Made by a program: the position numbers and the translations under genes
Source of the DNA: DATDCV01 sp036524155
Lineage (GTDB): Bacteria > Verrucomicrobiota > Verrucomicrobiia > Limisphaerales > UBA8199
Reading direction: 5' to 3'
NCBI GenBank assembly: GCA_036524155.1
Contig: DATDCV010000045.1
Coordinates: 1-64,000, forward strand
DNA: 64,000 nucleotides
Part shown: piece after piece, positions 45,417 to 53,761 of the stretch
Numbering within the stretch: position 1 is the first letter of the stretch
How the letters are laid out: each line of letters starts with the position of its first letter
Notes under the pieces: model-generated
Told to the model about the DNA's origin: nothing
Database searches by the model: none
The model's input: the letters and a program-made list of their open reading frames with translations, nothing else

Positions 45417-47057
45417 ATGAAACACCTTGTTGTCGCCGGCATGTTATTGTTCGGGTCTATTCTCGGTGGGTATGGCCTCACCAACAAGGTCTTGATCATC
45501 GGGATCGACGGCACCATGTGCAGTGCACTCGCGGTCGCCCGCACGCCCAACCTCAACGCGCTGACTACCAACGGCTGTTACTCCGTCCGCGCGGTGACGC
45601 ACCCCGTCACGCACAGCGCCGCGTGTTGGTCGAGCATGTTCACCGGGGTTTGGGGCGACAAGAACCTGGTGAACGATCCGAACAACAGTTTTACCGGCAA
45701 CAACTTTGCGAATTACCCGAGCTTCTTCAGGCGTCTCGAAACGTTTAACAGCAACTGGAACACGGTTTGTTTTGCCCGCTGGTCACCCTTGCTGACCGTC
45801 GTGCCGGACGCGGACGTGAAGACCGCTTTCTCCTCCGATGCGGCGGTCACCGCCGAAACGTGCCGACAGTTGACGAACTCGAATCCGGACGTGCTGTACA
45901 TGATCCTGCTGGACGTCGATTCGGCGGGGCACTCTTACGGGTGGGGACCGGCGGTGACGAATTACGTGCGCGCGATCGAAACGGCCGATCGCCAGGTCGG
46001 CCAAATCCTGGCGGCGCTGCTGAGCCGGGCTACCTACACGAATGAGAACTGGCTGGTCATCGCGCTGGCTGACCACGGCGAGCATGATAACCCGGACCTC
46101 GAGAAATCGCGCATCACGTGGCACATCGTCAGCGGGCCGGCAGCCGCCCGGGGCGTCATGTGGCCTTCGCCGAGCATCGTGGACGTTTGCACGACGGTGC
46201 TGACGCACATGGGGGTGCCGATTGATCCCGCGTGGAAACTCGATGGGCGCGTGGAAGGCCTGCCTCTCCCGCCGACCGCCTACGGGGCCAACCTTGTTTT
46301 CAACGGCAATGCCGAGTCCAACTCCGGCACGGACAACTACGCCACCAATCGCGGGATTGCCTGGTGGTTCGATGTGTCGAGCACGACGCTGGGGGTTTAC
46401 GGCTCGAACACCAATTTCCCTTCGGCCGCCTCGCCGGGGCCTCCGGACCGCGGCTCGAACTTCTTCCTGGGCGGCACTGCCGACGCCTTCATCACGCAAC
46501 GCATCGACGTTTCCGACCTGGCCGCTGACATTGATGTTCCCGGCGTCGACTACAGCCTCCGGGGCTGGTTTGGCGGGGCCACGACGGAGGGAGACCATGC
46601 GTTCCTCACCGCGACTTTTCTGAATGCGACCAGCACTGCGTTGGCCTCCGCTGTCGTCGGCAACGTCACGCCTATCGATCGCGGAGGGGTGACGGGTTTG
46701 ATCGAGCGGACCGCTGGCGGAGGTTTGCCGGCCGGCACCCGCTTTGTCGAGTTCGCGCTAACCAACCGGGTGATCTCAGGAAAGAACGATGCGGCGGCGG
46801 ATAGTCTGTCATTTGTGCTCACGCCGAGGCCGGACCCGCGCTTCCCGATCGCGGGCCTGACTCGGACAGCCGACGGCTGGCAGGTGGAGTTCACGGGGTA
46901 TCAAGACCGGGTTTACACCCTGCAGCGTTCGGAGGATCTCGTGTCGTGGATCGATCTGGTCTCCGGGGCTGCCGCCGGGGACGGCCCGATGGCGCTGGCC
47001 GACACCAACGCCCCGCCCGACCGCGCCTTCTATCGCGTCAACTCCCGCCGCCCATAA
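45417..47057 (+). CDS. Secreted alkaline-phosphatase-superfamily protein
   Basis: This 546-residue protein has a signal peptide ('VVAGMLLFGSILGGYGL'). A type I phosphodiesterase/nucleotide pyrophosphatase-like core follows: 'VLIIGIDGTMCSALAVARTP' (first metal Asp), 'THSAACWSSMFTGVWGD' (nucleophile region), 'LLDVDSAGHSYGWGP' and 'IALADHGEHDNP' (metal His/Asp). After ~290 comes a beta-rich region ('NAESNSGTDNYATNRGIAWW') and a terminal module ending 'AFYRVNSRRP'. It probably hydrolyses a phosphate ester or diester outside the cell; substrate unknown. The ATG at 45417 starts the signal peptide. Confidence 0.85.
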   Translation: MKHLVVAGMLLFGSILGGYGLTNKVLIIGIDGTMCSALAVARTPNLNALTTNGCYSVRAVTHPVTHSAACWSSMFTGVWGDKNLVNDPNNSFTGNNFANYPSFFRRLETFNSNWNTVCFARWSPLLTVVPDADVKTAFSSDAAVTAETCRQLTNSNPDVLYMILLDVDSAGHSYGWGPAVTNYVRAIETADRQVGQILAALLSRATYTNENWLVIALADHGEHDNPDLEKSRITWHIVSGPAAARGVMWPSPSIVDVCTTVLTHMGVPIDPAWKLDGRVEGLPLPPTAYGANLVFNGNAESNSGTDNYATNRGIAWWFDVSSTTLGVYGSNTNFPSAASPGPPDRGSNFFLGGTADAFITQRIDVSDLAADIDVPGVDYSLRGWFGGATTEGDHAFLTATFLNATSTALASAVVGNVTPIDRGGVTGLIERTAGGGLPAGTRFVEFALTNRVISGKNDAAADSLSFVLTPRPDPRFPIAGLTRTADGWQVEFTGYQDRVYTLQRSEDLVSWIDLVSGAAAGDGPMALADTNAPPDRAFYRVNSRRP

Positions 47058-47145
47058 CTCGGCGTCGGACCGCCGACATGTTGTCGGCTTATGCGGTCGG
47101 TGCGGCGTAAGCCGACAACATGTCGGCGCTCCGGTCCGTCCGCAT
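47058..47145. repeat. Palindromic element with GACATGTTGTC core
   Basis: Two arms containing GCCGACATGTTGTCGGC and GCCGACAACATGTCGGC face each other across a short spacer; outer parts (GTCGGACC and GGTCCGTC) pair imperfectly. It directly follows the phosphatase stop codon, similar to the placement of MITE copies A and D. Confidence 0.65.
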
Positions 47146-47271
47146 CCCGCCGTAAACAACTGAAGCCTCGCCTGATCGGTGCCAATACCCTTGACGTGCA
47201 AAGCCTCGTTACCTGGTCCCGCGCAACGAACCATGGCACGTGACTTGCAGTCTCATTTGCTGGAAACCATT

Positions 47272-47529
47272 ATGGCCACCCGGATTAAGATGCTGACGCT
47301 GCTCCAGGAAACGCATGGACACGCCCATTTCATTAATCGGCGCCCGCCTGCACGGCCCGCCGGGGCGATGCTTTGGCAGATTCCCTCAGCGCCCGCTCGA
47401 CGGGCCAGGATCCTGCGAAGAAAAACTCTGACCGTTATCATGCAGGATCCCCCCAATATCCCTGACCCGGTGTCGATCAGGCATCTGCAAGCGGCGGCCA
47501 CCTCCGTGTCGCCCACCGCGCCTGCGTAA
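47272..47529 (+). CDS. Small hypothetical protein
   Basis: This 85-residue basic protein begins 'MATRIKMLTLLQETHGHAHF', followed by 'NRRPPARPAGAML' and 'LTVIMQDPPNIPDPVSIRHL'. The pattern resembles short orphan proteins I associate with this phylum, but that is recollection, not a search result. The gap from here to hemB (47530-47780) holds nothing I can assign. Confidence 0.4.
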   Translation: MATRIKMLTLLQETHGHAHFINRRPPARPAGAMLWQIPSAPARRARILRRKTLTVIMQDPPNIPDPVSIRHLQAAATSVSPTAPA

Positions 47530-47780
47530 AGCGAGATCGGTCGGCCCAATCTTTACTCCGGTGCCGCGCGTTCCTCGCCGGCGTCCCGGCCCCCCCTTGG
47601 AAGCTCCAGGCACAGCACTTTGGCCTGAATTGAGGCAGTGTCCCACGCCCGGCATCAACCGGCGGCCGCCTTCGGTAAGTCAGCTTTTTTGCAGTTGGGG
47701 CGCGCGCAATGTAAACGTTGCACCGACCAATCACCCCCTTCGGCCTTTTCTTATCTCGGCCAACCGCTTAGACTCCCGGC

Positions 47781-48788
47781 ATGAGTTTGTTTCCGATTGG
47801 ACAATTTCCGGCCTATCGACCGCGGCGCCTGCGGCAGACGCCCGCGTTGCGGCGGCTGGTCAGCCAAACACGGCTGCATAAGGATCAACTCGTGCTGCCG
47901 CTGTTCGTGCGCAGCGGCAAACGACTGCGCCACCCGATTGCCGCGATGCCGGGCGTGTTTCAGCTCTCGCCGGACGAACTGCTGGCCGAAGCAAAACAGG
48001 CCTTCACGGCAGGGGTACCCGCGGTCTTGCTTTTTGGCATTCCCGACCGCAAGGATGCCAAAGCCTCCGGCGCTTACGCGGCGAATGGCATCGTGCAGCA
48101 GGCGGTCCGCTTGCTGAAAAAAGAGCTGCCGGATTTGCTGGTCATTACCGATGTCTGTTTGTGCGAATACATGATCCACGGGCACTGCGGTATTGTCGAG
48201 CAGGGCAAACACGGTGCTCGCATCCTGAACGACCCGACGCTGAAGCTGCTTGCTCGCGCCGCCGCCAGCCACGCTGAAGCCGGAGCCGATATCGTCGCTC
48301 CCAGCGACATGATGGACGGGCGGGTGCGCGCCATCCGCGAGCAACTCGATAACGACGGGTTCGCGGATACTCCGATCATGTCGTATGCCGCAAAATTCGT
48401 TTCGGCTTTTTACGGGCCGTTCCGCGAGGCGGCTGAATCCACTCCGAAATTCGGGGACCGCCGCAGCTACCAGATGGATGGGGCCAACGCCAGCGAAGCG
48501 TTGCGCGAGGTGGCTCTCGATATCCAGGAAGGCGCCGATATCGTCATGGTGAAACCCGCGCTGGCTTACCTCGATATTCTCCATCGGGTCAAAACCGAGT
48601 TTGGGTATCCCACCGCCGCCTACGCGGTCAGCGCCGAGTATTCCATGGTCAAGGCCGCCGCCGCCAACGGCTGGATTGACGAACGCGCGGTGACCCTCGA
48701 AAGCCTCCTGGCGATGCGCCGCGCCGGCGCGGACATCCTCATCACCTACGCCGCCGTCGACGTCGCGCGTTGGCTCAGCGCCGCGTAG
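47781..48788 (+). CDS. hemB: Delta-aminolevulinic acid dehydratase (porphobilinogen synthase)
   Basis: HemB condenses two 5-aminolevulinate molecules to porphobilinogen in heme synthesis. The 335-residue sequence has the Zn-site cysteines in 'TDVCLCEYMIHGHCGIV'. The Schiff-base lysines are in 'MSYAAKFVSAFYGPFRE' and 'IVMVKPALAYLDI', and 'APSDMMDGRVRAIR' is also present. The cysteine-rich metal site points to the Zn-dependent class. It is followed after 14 bp by yebC. Confidence 0.97.
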   Translation: MSLFPIGQFPAYRPRRLRQTPALRRLVSQTRLHKDQLVLPLFVRSGKRLRHPIAAMPGVFQLSPDELLAEAKQAFTAGVPAVLLFGIPDRKDAKASGAYAANGIVQQAVRLLKKELPDLLVITDVCLCEYMIHGHCGIVEQGKHGARILNDPTLKLLARAAASHAEAGADIVAPSDMMDGRVRAIREQLDNDGFADTPIMSYAAKFVSAFYGPFREAAESTPKFGDRRSYQMDGANASEALREVALDIQEGADIVMVKPALAYLDILHRVKTEFGYPTAAYAVSAEYSMVKAAAANGWIDERAVTLESLLAMRRAGADILITYAAVDVARWLSAA

Positions 48789-48802
48789 CCGGAAAGGACC
48801 CT

Positions 48803-49534
48803 ATGGGACGCCAGTGGCTCCACGCCAAACGGGAAGTCGCCTCCATGAAGAAGGCCCAGGCGACCGGCAAAATCGTCCGCGAGATCATGGTCGCCGCCAA
48901 AATGGGCGGGCCGGATCCCGCCAGCAACGCGCGGTTGTCTGCGGCGGTTGAAAAGGCGCGGAAAGAAAGCGTGTCGCGCGACGTCATCGAGCGCGCGATC
49001 AAAAAGGGCGCGGGCGTCGGCGAAGAAAAGCTGGTGATGGAGCACGTCCTCTTCGAAGGCTACGCGCCCCATAAGGTGCCGGTCATCGTCGAGGTTTACA
49101 CGGATAACGTGAACCGGACCGCCCCCGAAATCCGGAACATCTTTCGCAAAGGCCAGCTCGGCACCGCCGGCAGCAACAAATTTCTTTTCGACCACACCGG
49201 GATCGTCGAAGCCTATCACCCGGATCCGAACACCGATATCGAGGCCGCCGCCATCGAGGCCGGCGCCAATGAGGTCGAACCGCTGTCCCGCAGCCAAAAC
49301 GACGACATCCCTGAAGGTTCTGCCGGCGCCCGTTTGCTGGCTGACCGCGCCAGCGTCCACGCTGTTTCCAAGTGGCTGTCGCAAAACGGCTGGAAGGTCG
49401 TCACCAGCGAGATCGGGTTCGTGCCGAAAAACTACCCCGAGCTTACCGACCAGCAACGCGCCGAGGCCGGCGAGTTCCTGCAATCCCTCGACGACCACGA
49501 CGATGTCCATCGCGTCTGGGCCGCGCTGAAGTAG
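48803..49534 (+). CDS. YebC/PmpR-family regulatory protein
   Basis: This 243-residue protein matches the YebC/TACO1 family of regulators, some of which act on DNA and some of which relieve ribosome stalling. Motifs: 'ASMKKAQATGKIVREIMVAA', 'ARKESVSRDVIERAIKKGAG', 'YTDNVNRTAPEIRNIF' and 'GSNKFLFDHTGIV'. Start at 48803 with a GGAAAGG ribosome site. Standard length. Likely cotranscribed with hemB. Confidence 0.94.
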   Translation: MGRQWLHAKREVASMKKAQATGKIVREIMVAAKMGGPDPASNARLSAAVEKARKESVSRDVIERAIKKGAGVGEEKLVMEHVLFEGYAPHKVPVIVEVYTDNVNRTAPEIRNIFRKGQLGTAGSNKFLFDHTGIVEAYHPDPNTDIEAAAIEAGANEVEPLSRSQNDDIPEGSAGARLLADRASVHAVSKWLSQNGWKVVTSEIGFVPKNYPELTDQQRAEAGEFLQSLDDHDDVHRVWAALK

Positions 49535-49954
49535 AGCGCCCCGCCGTTAGAAGTCCGTTTTGCCATATTTGATCCTGGTTCGTGCTTGACTCCGGCCAGA
49601 ATTTCTGCTGGAGTTCGGGGCGCAACAATTCCCGGGTAGAGGCTTTATGGACACTCCGACGGCAAAGTCTGGAGTCGGCCGTGCCGAAAAAGGATTAGGG
49701 GTAATACGGAATCCCGATCAGGAGATGGGGCGTTCTTGTCTCTCGCATTTATTGGGTTTTCGTGAAATTCGTGTCTCGGCCCCTCCGCATCCGTGTTTGT
49801 CCATACTCCTATCGATGGGAGTTTGCGCGGCCTCCGCAAATTCTTCGCCTCCTCCTCGTCCTCGTCCTCGTTCTCGTTCTCGTCCTCGCGATGAAAACAC
49901 AGTCTGGCTGCGGCTTTGCCGCTATGTGTCTAGCCGAGGTCAATAAAGGCCCCC
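49535..49954. other. Non-coding stretch with a CTCGTY simple repeat
   Basis: No supported gene is present in these 420 bp. A hexamer-like CTCGTC/CTCGTT repeat runs from about 49849 to 49890, 65 bp before the next gene. The rest shows nothing I can assign. Confidence 0.5.
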
Positions 49955-51478
49955 ATGAAAACCCTCGCCATCATTCTCGTGCTCGCCGCCTCCTACCTGG
50001 CCGCCCTGGGCCAGGGGCAGGTGCAGTTCCAGAACTACGTTCCGTCCACCACGCCAGCGATCGATGCGCCGGTGTATTTGTACCATATGGGCGGCGCACG
50101 CCCGGATTATAGCAATCCCTTGTGGCGGGTCGCCTTGCTTGGCGGGCCAACCACGGCCACCCCAGCCTCTTCAACGAACGTGGGTACGCTCAGCCAGTTG
50201 TATCATCCCACAATCACGAGCCTCACCTGGTTCAACTTCGGCATGGGCACTAATGCCGGCTATGCAGACGTTCGCACGAACGCTGCCAGGGTTGTCCCCG
50301 GTGTGGACTGGGGCGGCACCGCCCTGGTTCAAGTGGTGGCCTGGGAGGGCAACTACTATGACTGGGCTGACGCCTACTCCTGGGCGGTGTCCGGCGGCCC
50401 TTATGTGCTCATTGGCATGTCAAACCCGCTGACTTTGAGGTTGCCCAACGGCCCTACGGACGGAAACCTCACCTTCCTCTGGGGTTTGAACTCTTTCGCA
50501 CTGGGGTGGGCTGGAGGTCCGTCCTTCTGGAGTTACACGGGACCAGCAGACCAAACAGTCAGTGCCGGCGATCCCGTAACACTAGCCGTTTCTGTCGATG
50601 CCTGGCCCGTTCCTGATTTCCAATGGTATTTCAATGGGGTTGCCCTCGCGGGAGCCAACTCGAGTTGCCTCCAAATCCCGAGCGCCCAGCCGACGGACGC
50701 GGGCAGTTACTATGCAATTCTGACGGATCCCATGTTTTTGCTTTGGACTTACACCACTGGTGTCGCCACAGTGACAGTGCGGGTGCCCCCGGGTATCGCG
50801 TTACAGCCTCAAAGCCAGACGGCAGTCGCCGGCTCCGGCACCGTGTTTCGGGTAAGCGCGACTGGCGACGCGCCTTTGGGCTGCCAATGGTTCTTCAACG
50901 GCAGCACCCCGCTCGGCACGGGGACTTCGCTCAAGCTCACCGCGCTCGAATCCCGGAACATCGGCGCCTACACGGTGGTCGTCACCAATGTTTGGGGCGC
51001 CGTCACCAGCACGCCGGCGATGCTGAATGTGATTGCACCGGTGGACACGACCCGGGCCCTTGGTGTCGTTGGCACCGCCCAGAACGGGACCGCTATGAAC
51101 CTGGAGACCGCCAGGCAATTATCCGGGGCGCCGAGCTGGCTACCGCTGGTCGAAAACGTGATGGCCGGAACCAACACCAGCCAGGTGTATGTCGATTGGC
51201 CCATGCAGCCGGCCCCTGACTTCCTGCGGCTTTACCGGGCATGGCAGACGAATGGTGTGAACCAGCCGCCGATGTTGAGCATCCACCTGGTTTCGGGGAT
51301 CACGTTAACCGGAACCGCTGGCAGCTCGGTGCGCATCGATTACATCAACCAAATCGGCCCGACGGATGCCTGGGTGACGCTGGCGACTGTCCCGCTGACC
51401 AACACCTCGCAACTTTACTTCGACACTTCAGCCATCGGCCCGCCGCCGAGGCTGTACCGGCTGGTGTCGCCGCCGTAG
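49955..51478 (+). CDS. Secreted Ig-domain protein 1 of the array
   Basis: This 507-residue protein has a signal peptide ('LAIILVLAASYLAALGQG'). An N-terminal ~185-residue 'VQFQNY' domain follows ('VDWGGTALVQVVAWEG'). Two Ig-like domains come next (~195-275, 'FQWYFNGVALAGANSS'; ~280-360, 'CQWFFNGSTPLGTG'). Two closing modules end the protein, the last 'SVRIDYINQIGPTDAWVTLA' to 'RLYRLVSPP'. Ig pairs like this are typical of extracellular adhesion or scaffold proteins; no enzyme motif is seen. First of six related genes. Confidence 0.8.
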   Translation: MKTLAIILVLAASYLAALGQGQVQFQNYVPSTTPAIDAPVYLYHMGGARPDYSNPLWRVALLGGPTTATPASSTNVGTLSQLYHPTITSLTWFNFGMGTNAGYADVRTNAARVVPGVDWGGTALVQVVAWEGNYYDWADAYSWAVSGGPYVLIGMSNPLTLRLPNGPTDGNLTFLWGLNSFALGWAGGPSFWSYTGPADQTVSAGDPVTLAVSVDAWPVPDFQWYFNGVALAGANSSCLQIPSAQPTDAGSYYAILTDPMFLLWTYTTGVATVTVRVPPGIALQPQSQTAVAGSGTVFRVSATGDAPLGCQWFFNGSTPLGTGTSLKLTALESRNIGAYTVVVTNVWGAVTSTPAMLNVIAPVDTTRALGVVGTAQNGTAMNLETARQLSGAPSWLPLVENVMAGTNTSQVYVDWPMQPAPDFLRLYRAWQTNGVNQPPMLSIHLVSGITLTGTAGSSVRIDYINQIGPTDAWVTLATVPLTNTSQLYFDTSAIGPPPRLYRLVSPP

Positions 51479-51489
51479 CGCGCAATGGA

Positions 51490-51690
51490 TGAAGGGCCAA
51501 GGATGAAGAAGGTTACGGAAGAACGAAAGGACCTCCTCTCCCCGGCCCTCTCCTCCAGAGGAGGAGAGGGCGACGGCGGGCGGGGCTTATTCCCTTTCTG
51601 CGCCGGCAGATGGGAGGGAGAAAGCCGGTGCGAATTGGTCCCCCTCTCCGCCTTTGGGGGAGAGGGGACAGGGGAGAGGTGGCCGTCGAA
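51490..51690 (+). repeat. Intergenic hairpin cassette 1
   Basis: This stretch holds a CCCTCTCCTCC/GGAGGAGAGGG hairpin (about 51548-51570) and the ~46-bp CCCCTCTCCGCCTTTGGGGG hairpin block (51640-51684). Both recur after each of the next three genes. Confidence 0.7.
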
Positions 51691-51708
51691 AAACTGTTTA
51701 CGCACTCT

Positions 51709-53223
51709 ATGAAAACTTTCGCCATCACTCTCGTGCTCGCCGCCTCCTGCCTGTCCGCGCCGGCCCAGGGGCAAGTGCAATTCCGGAATTATGTTTCGAA
51801 CACAACGCCCGCAGTCGATGCGCGGGTGTCCCTCGGGGGCGCCTCAGGGCCTTTTCCTGACTCGAGCAATACTGCCTGGCGCGCCGCGCTGCTCGGGGGG
51901 CCGACGACCGCGACACCGGCCTCCACGGAGGGTCCGGGCACGCTCAGCCTGTTGCACCATCCCACGATAACGACCCTGACCTGGGTCAATTTCAGAAGCG
52001 GGACCACGCCCCCTGCGGCGGCCGGATACGTGAATTATAGCGCCGGCCCTGCTCGCGAGGTGCCGGGAGTGGATTGGGGCGGCACCGCACTGGTGCAGAT
52101 GGTCGCGTGGCAGGGCCCTTATACGACATGGATTGATGCCTATAACGCCTTTCGGTGCGGCGTGTTCGATGCTCGCATCGGGTTCTCAAACCCGTTGACC
52201 TTGCGGTTGCCCTACGGTCTTACTGATACACGCTTTACCTATCTCTGGGGCTTGAATTGGTTCTCAATGGCAAACTTGAGTTCTCCCTACTTTAAGTATA
52301 ACGGAGGACCGGACGATCAGACTGTGATCGCCGGCGATCCCGTCACACTGAGCGTTTCCTCGGAGGGATGGCCCGCTCCCGATATCCAGTGGTACTTCAA
52401 CGGCAATGCCATCCCAGGGGCCAACGATGGTTCCTGGCAGATTCTGCACGCGCGACCTGAAGACGCCGGCGGTTACTTTGCGGTCATGTCGTGGTGCGGC
52501 GAGTACACCTCGCGTGTCGCGACTGTGACGGTTCGCTTGCCACCGGGCATTTCTGCTCAACCGCAGAGCCAAACAGTGGCAGCCGGCTCGGGTACGCAGT
52601 TGCGCGTGAACGCCACTGGCGACGCGCCTTTGAGCTACCAATGGTTTTTCAACGGCAGCACCTCGCTCGGCATCGGGACTTCGCTCAACCTCGCCTCGCT
52701 GCAACCGCAGGACTCAGGCGCTTACACTGTCGTAGTTACCAACGTCTGGGGAGCCGTCACCAGCGCACCCGCGATGCTGAGTGTGGTTGCGCCCGTGCCC
52801 ATGGCCCTGGCACCGGGCGTTGTTGTTCACGCGCAAAGCCAGACCTCCTGGAACCTGCAGTACGCCGACTCTTTTGCGCCCACCAACTACTGGATACCCA
52901 TGGGCGAGATGTTCCTGGGGACCAACACCAGCCAGGTGCTTGTCGATTCGCCGCCGTTGCCGGGGGCGCAACGCTCCTACCGGGCGTGGCAGCAGAGCAG
53001 CACCAGTCAGCCGCCAGTCTTAAGCATGGAACTGGTCCCCGCGATCCGGTTAACCAACGCCGTCGGCAGTTCGGTGCGGATTGACTACATAAACCAGGTG
53101 GGGCCCATCGACGCCTGGGTGACGCTGGCCACGGTCACCGTCACTGGCACGTCGCAACTTTACTTCGATAAATCAGCCATAGGCCAGCCGCCGAGGGTGT
53201 ACCGGGTGGTGACTCTCCCATAG
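51709..53223 (+). CDS. Secreted Ig-domain protein 2 of the array
   Basis: This 504-residue protein is a close relative of protein 1 in the same order: signal peptide ('FAITLVLAASCLSAPAQG'), 'VQFRNY' N-domain ('VDWGGTALVQMVAWQG'), two Ig-like domains ('IQWYFNGNAIPGANDG', 'YQWFFNGSTSLGIG') and two closing modules ('SVRIDYINQVGPIDAWVTLA' to 'RVYRVVTLP'). The similarity over the full length indicates a tandem duplication. Start at 51709 chosen for the signal peptide. Confidence 0.8.
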   Translation: MKTFAITLVLAASCLSAPAQGQVQFRNYVSNTTPAVDARVSLGGASGPFPDSSNTAWRAALLGGPTTATPASTEGPGTLSLLHHPTITTLTWVNFRSGTTPPAAAGYVNYSAGPAREVPGVDWGGTALVQMVAWQGPYTTWIDAYNAFRCGVFDARIGFSNPLTLRLPYGLTDTRFTYLWGLNWFSMANLSSPYFKYNGGPDDQTVIAGDPVTLSVSSEGWPAPDIQWYFNGNAIPGANDGSWQILHARPEDAGGYFAVMSWCGEYTSRVATVTVRLPPGISAQPQSQTVAAGSGTQLRVNATGDAPLSYQWFFNGSTSLGIGTSLNLASLQPQDSGAYTVVVTNVWGAVTSAPAMLSVVAPVPMALAPGVVVHAQSQTSWNLQYADSFAPTNYWIPMGEMFLGTNTSQVLVDSPPLPGAQRSYRAWQQSSTSQPPVLSMELVPAIRLTNAVGSSVRIDYINQVGPIDAWVTLATVTVTGTSQLYFDKSAIGQPPRVYRVVTLP

Positions 53224-53239
53224 CGCGGAGCGAACAAAG

Positions 53240-53455
53240 AACCACGGATGAACACGGTTACGGAAGAACGGAAGAGCCTCCTCTCCCCGGCCCTCTCCTC
53301 CAGCGGAGGAGAGGGAGGAAGCCGGGGCCGGCGGAAGAACGGGCTGCGGCTTCCGGTCTCCCTCTACCCGAACGCAAGAAAAGGAGAGAGCCGGCGCGTC
53401 TGGTTCCCCCTCTCCGCCTTTGGGGGAGAGGGGAAAGGGGAGAGGTGGCCCTTGC
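53240..53455 (+). repeat. Intergenic hairpin cassette 2
   Basis: Same layout as cassette 1: opening segment ATGAACACGGTTACGGAAGA, the CCCTCTCCTCC hairpin (about 53286-53312) and the 46-bp block (53406-53450). Confidence 0.7.
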
Positions 53456-53545
53456 ATTCTTGCGCAACCACGTTCATAAGGAGGGCGAAGCCCCCGTTCG
53501 ACAGCACGGAAAGTGCGACCACTCAACAGCCCTGGGAACTCGGCC

Positions 53546-53665
53546 CTTGTAGGAGACGACGTAAGGAGTCTCTAATCAAGACCAGCAGGTTCCGAGATTT
53601 GAGCGCCCTCGCCGTCGGGGAAACCCGAGAAAAGATCAGAGACTCCTTACGTCGTCTCCTACAAG
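53546..53665. repeat. 28-bp perfect inverted repeat, 64-bp loop
   Basis: Arms at 53546-53573 and 53638-53665 are perfect reverse complements (core GGAGACGACGTAAGGAGTCT). The same element with identical arms and loop length occurs at 60578-60697. The 53224-53761 gap has no supported gene. Confidence 0.8.
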
Positions 53666-53761
53666 CCGGAAAGCGAACGCTGTTCGCCGGGAGAGGGGGC
53701 CGTGGGTTTATGGAGCAGTCCTGGTAACTATGCGTGTTTTGAAAAATTGTCGATACTCCCT

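Noticed and set aside
47058..47145. Flanking direct repeats around the palindrome at 47058
   Set aside because: CCCATAAC and GCCGTAAAC are only loosely similar; I do not claim a target duplication here.
49647..49946. 99-codon plus-strand frame upstream of the secreted array
   Set aside because: Most of it translates a CTCGTC simple repeat into Arg/Ser/Pro-rich sequence; no start signal.
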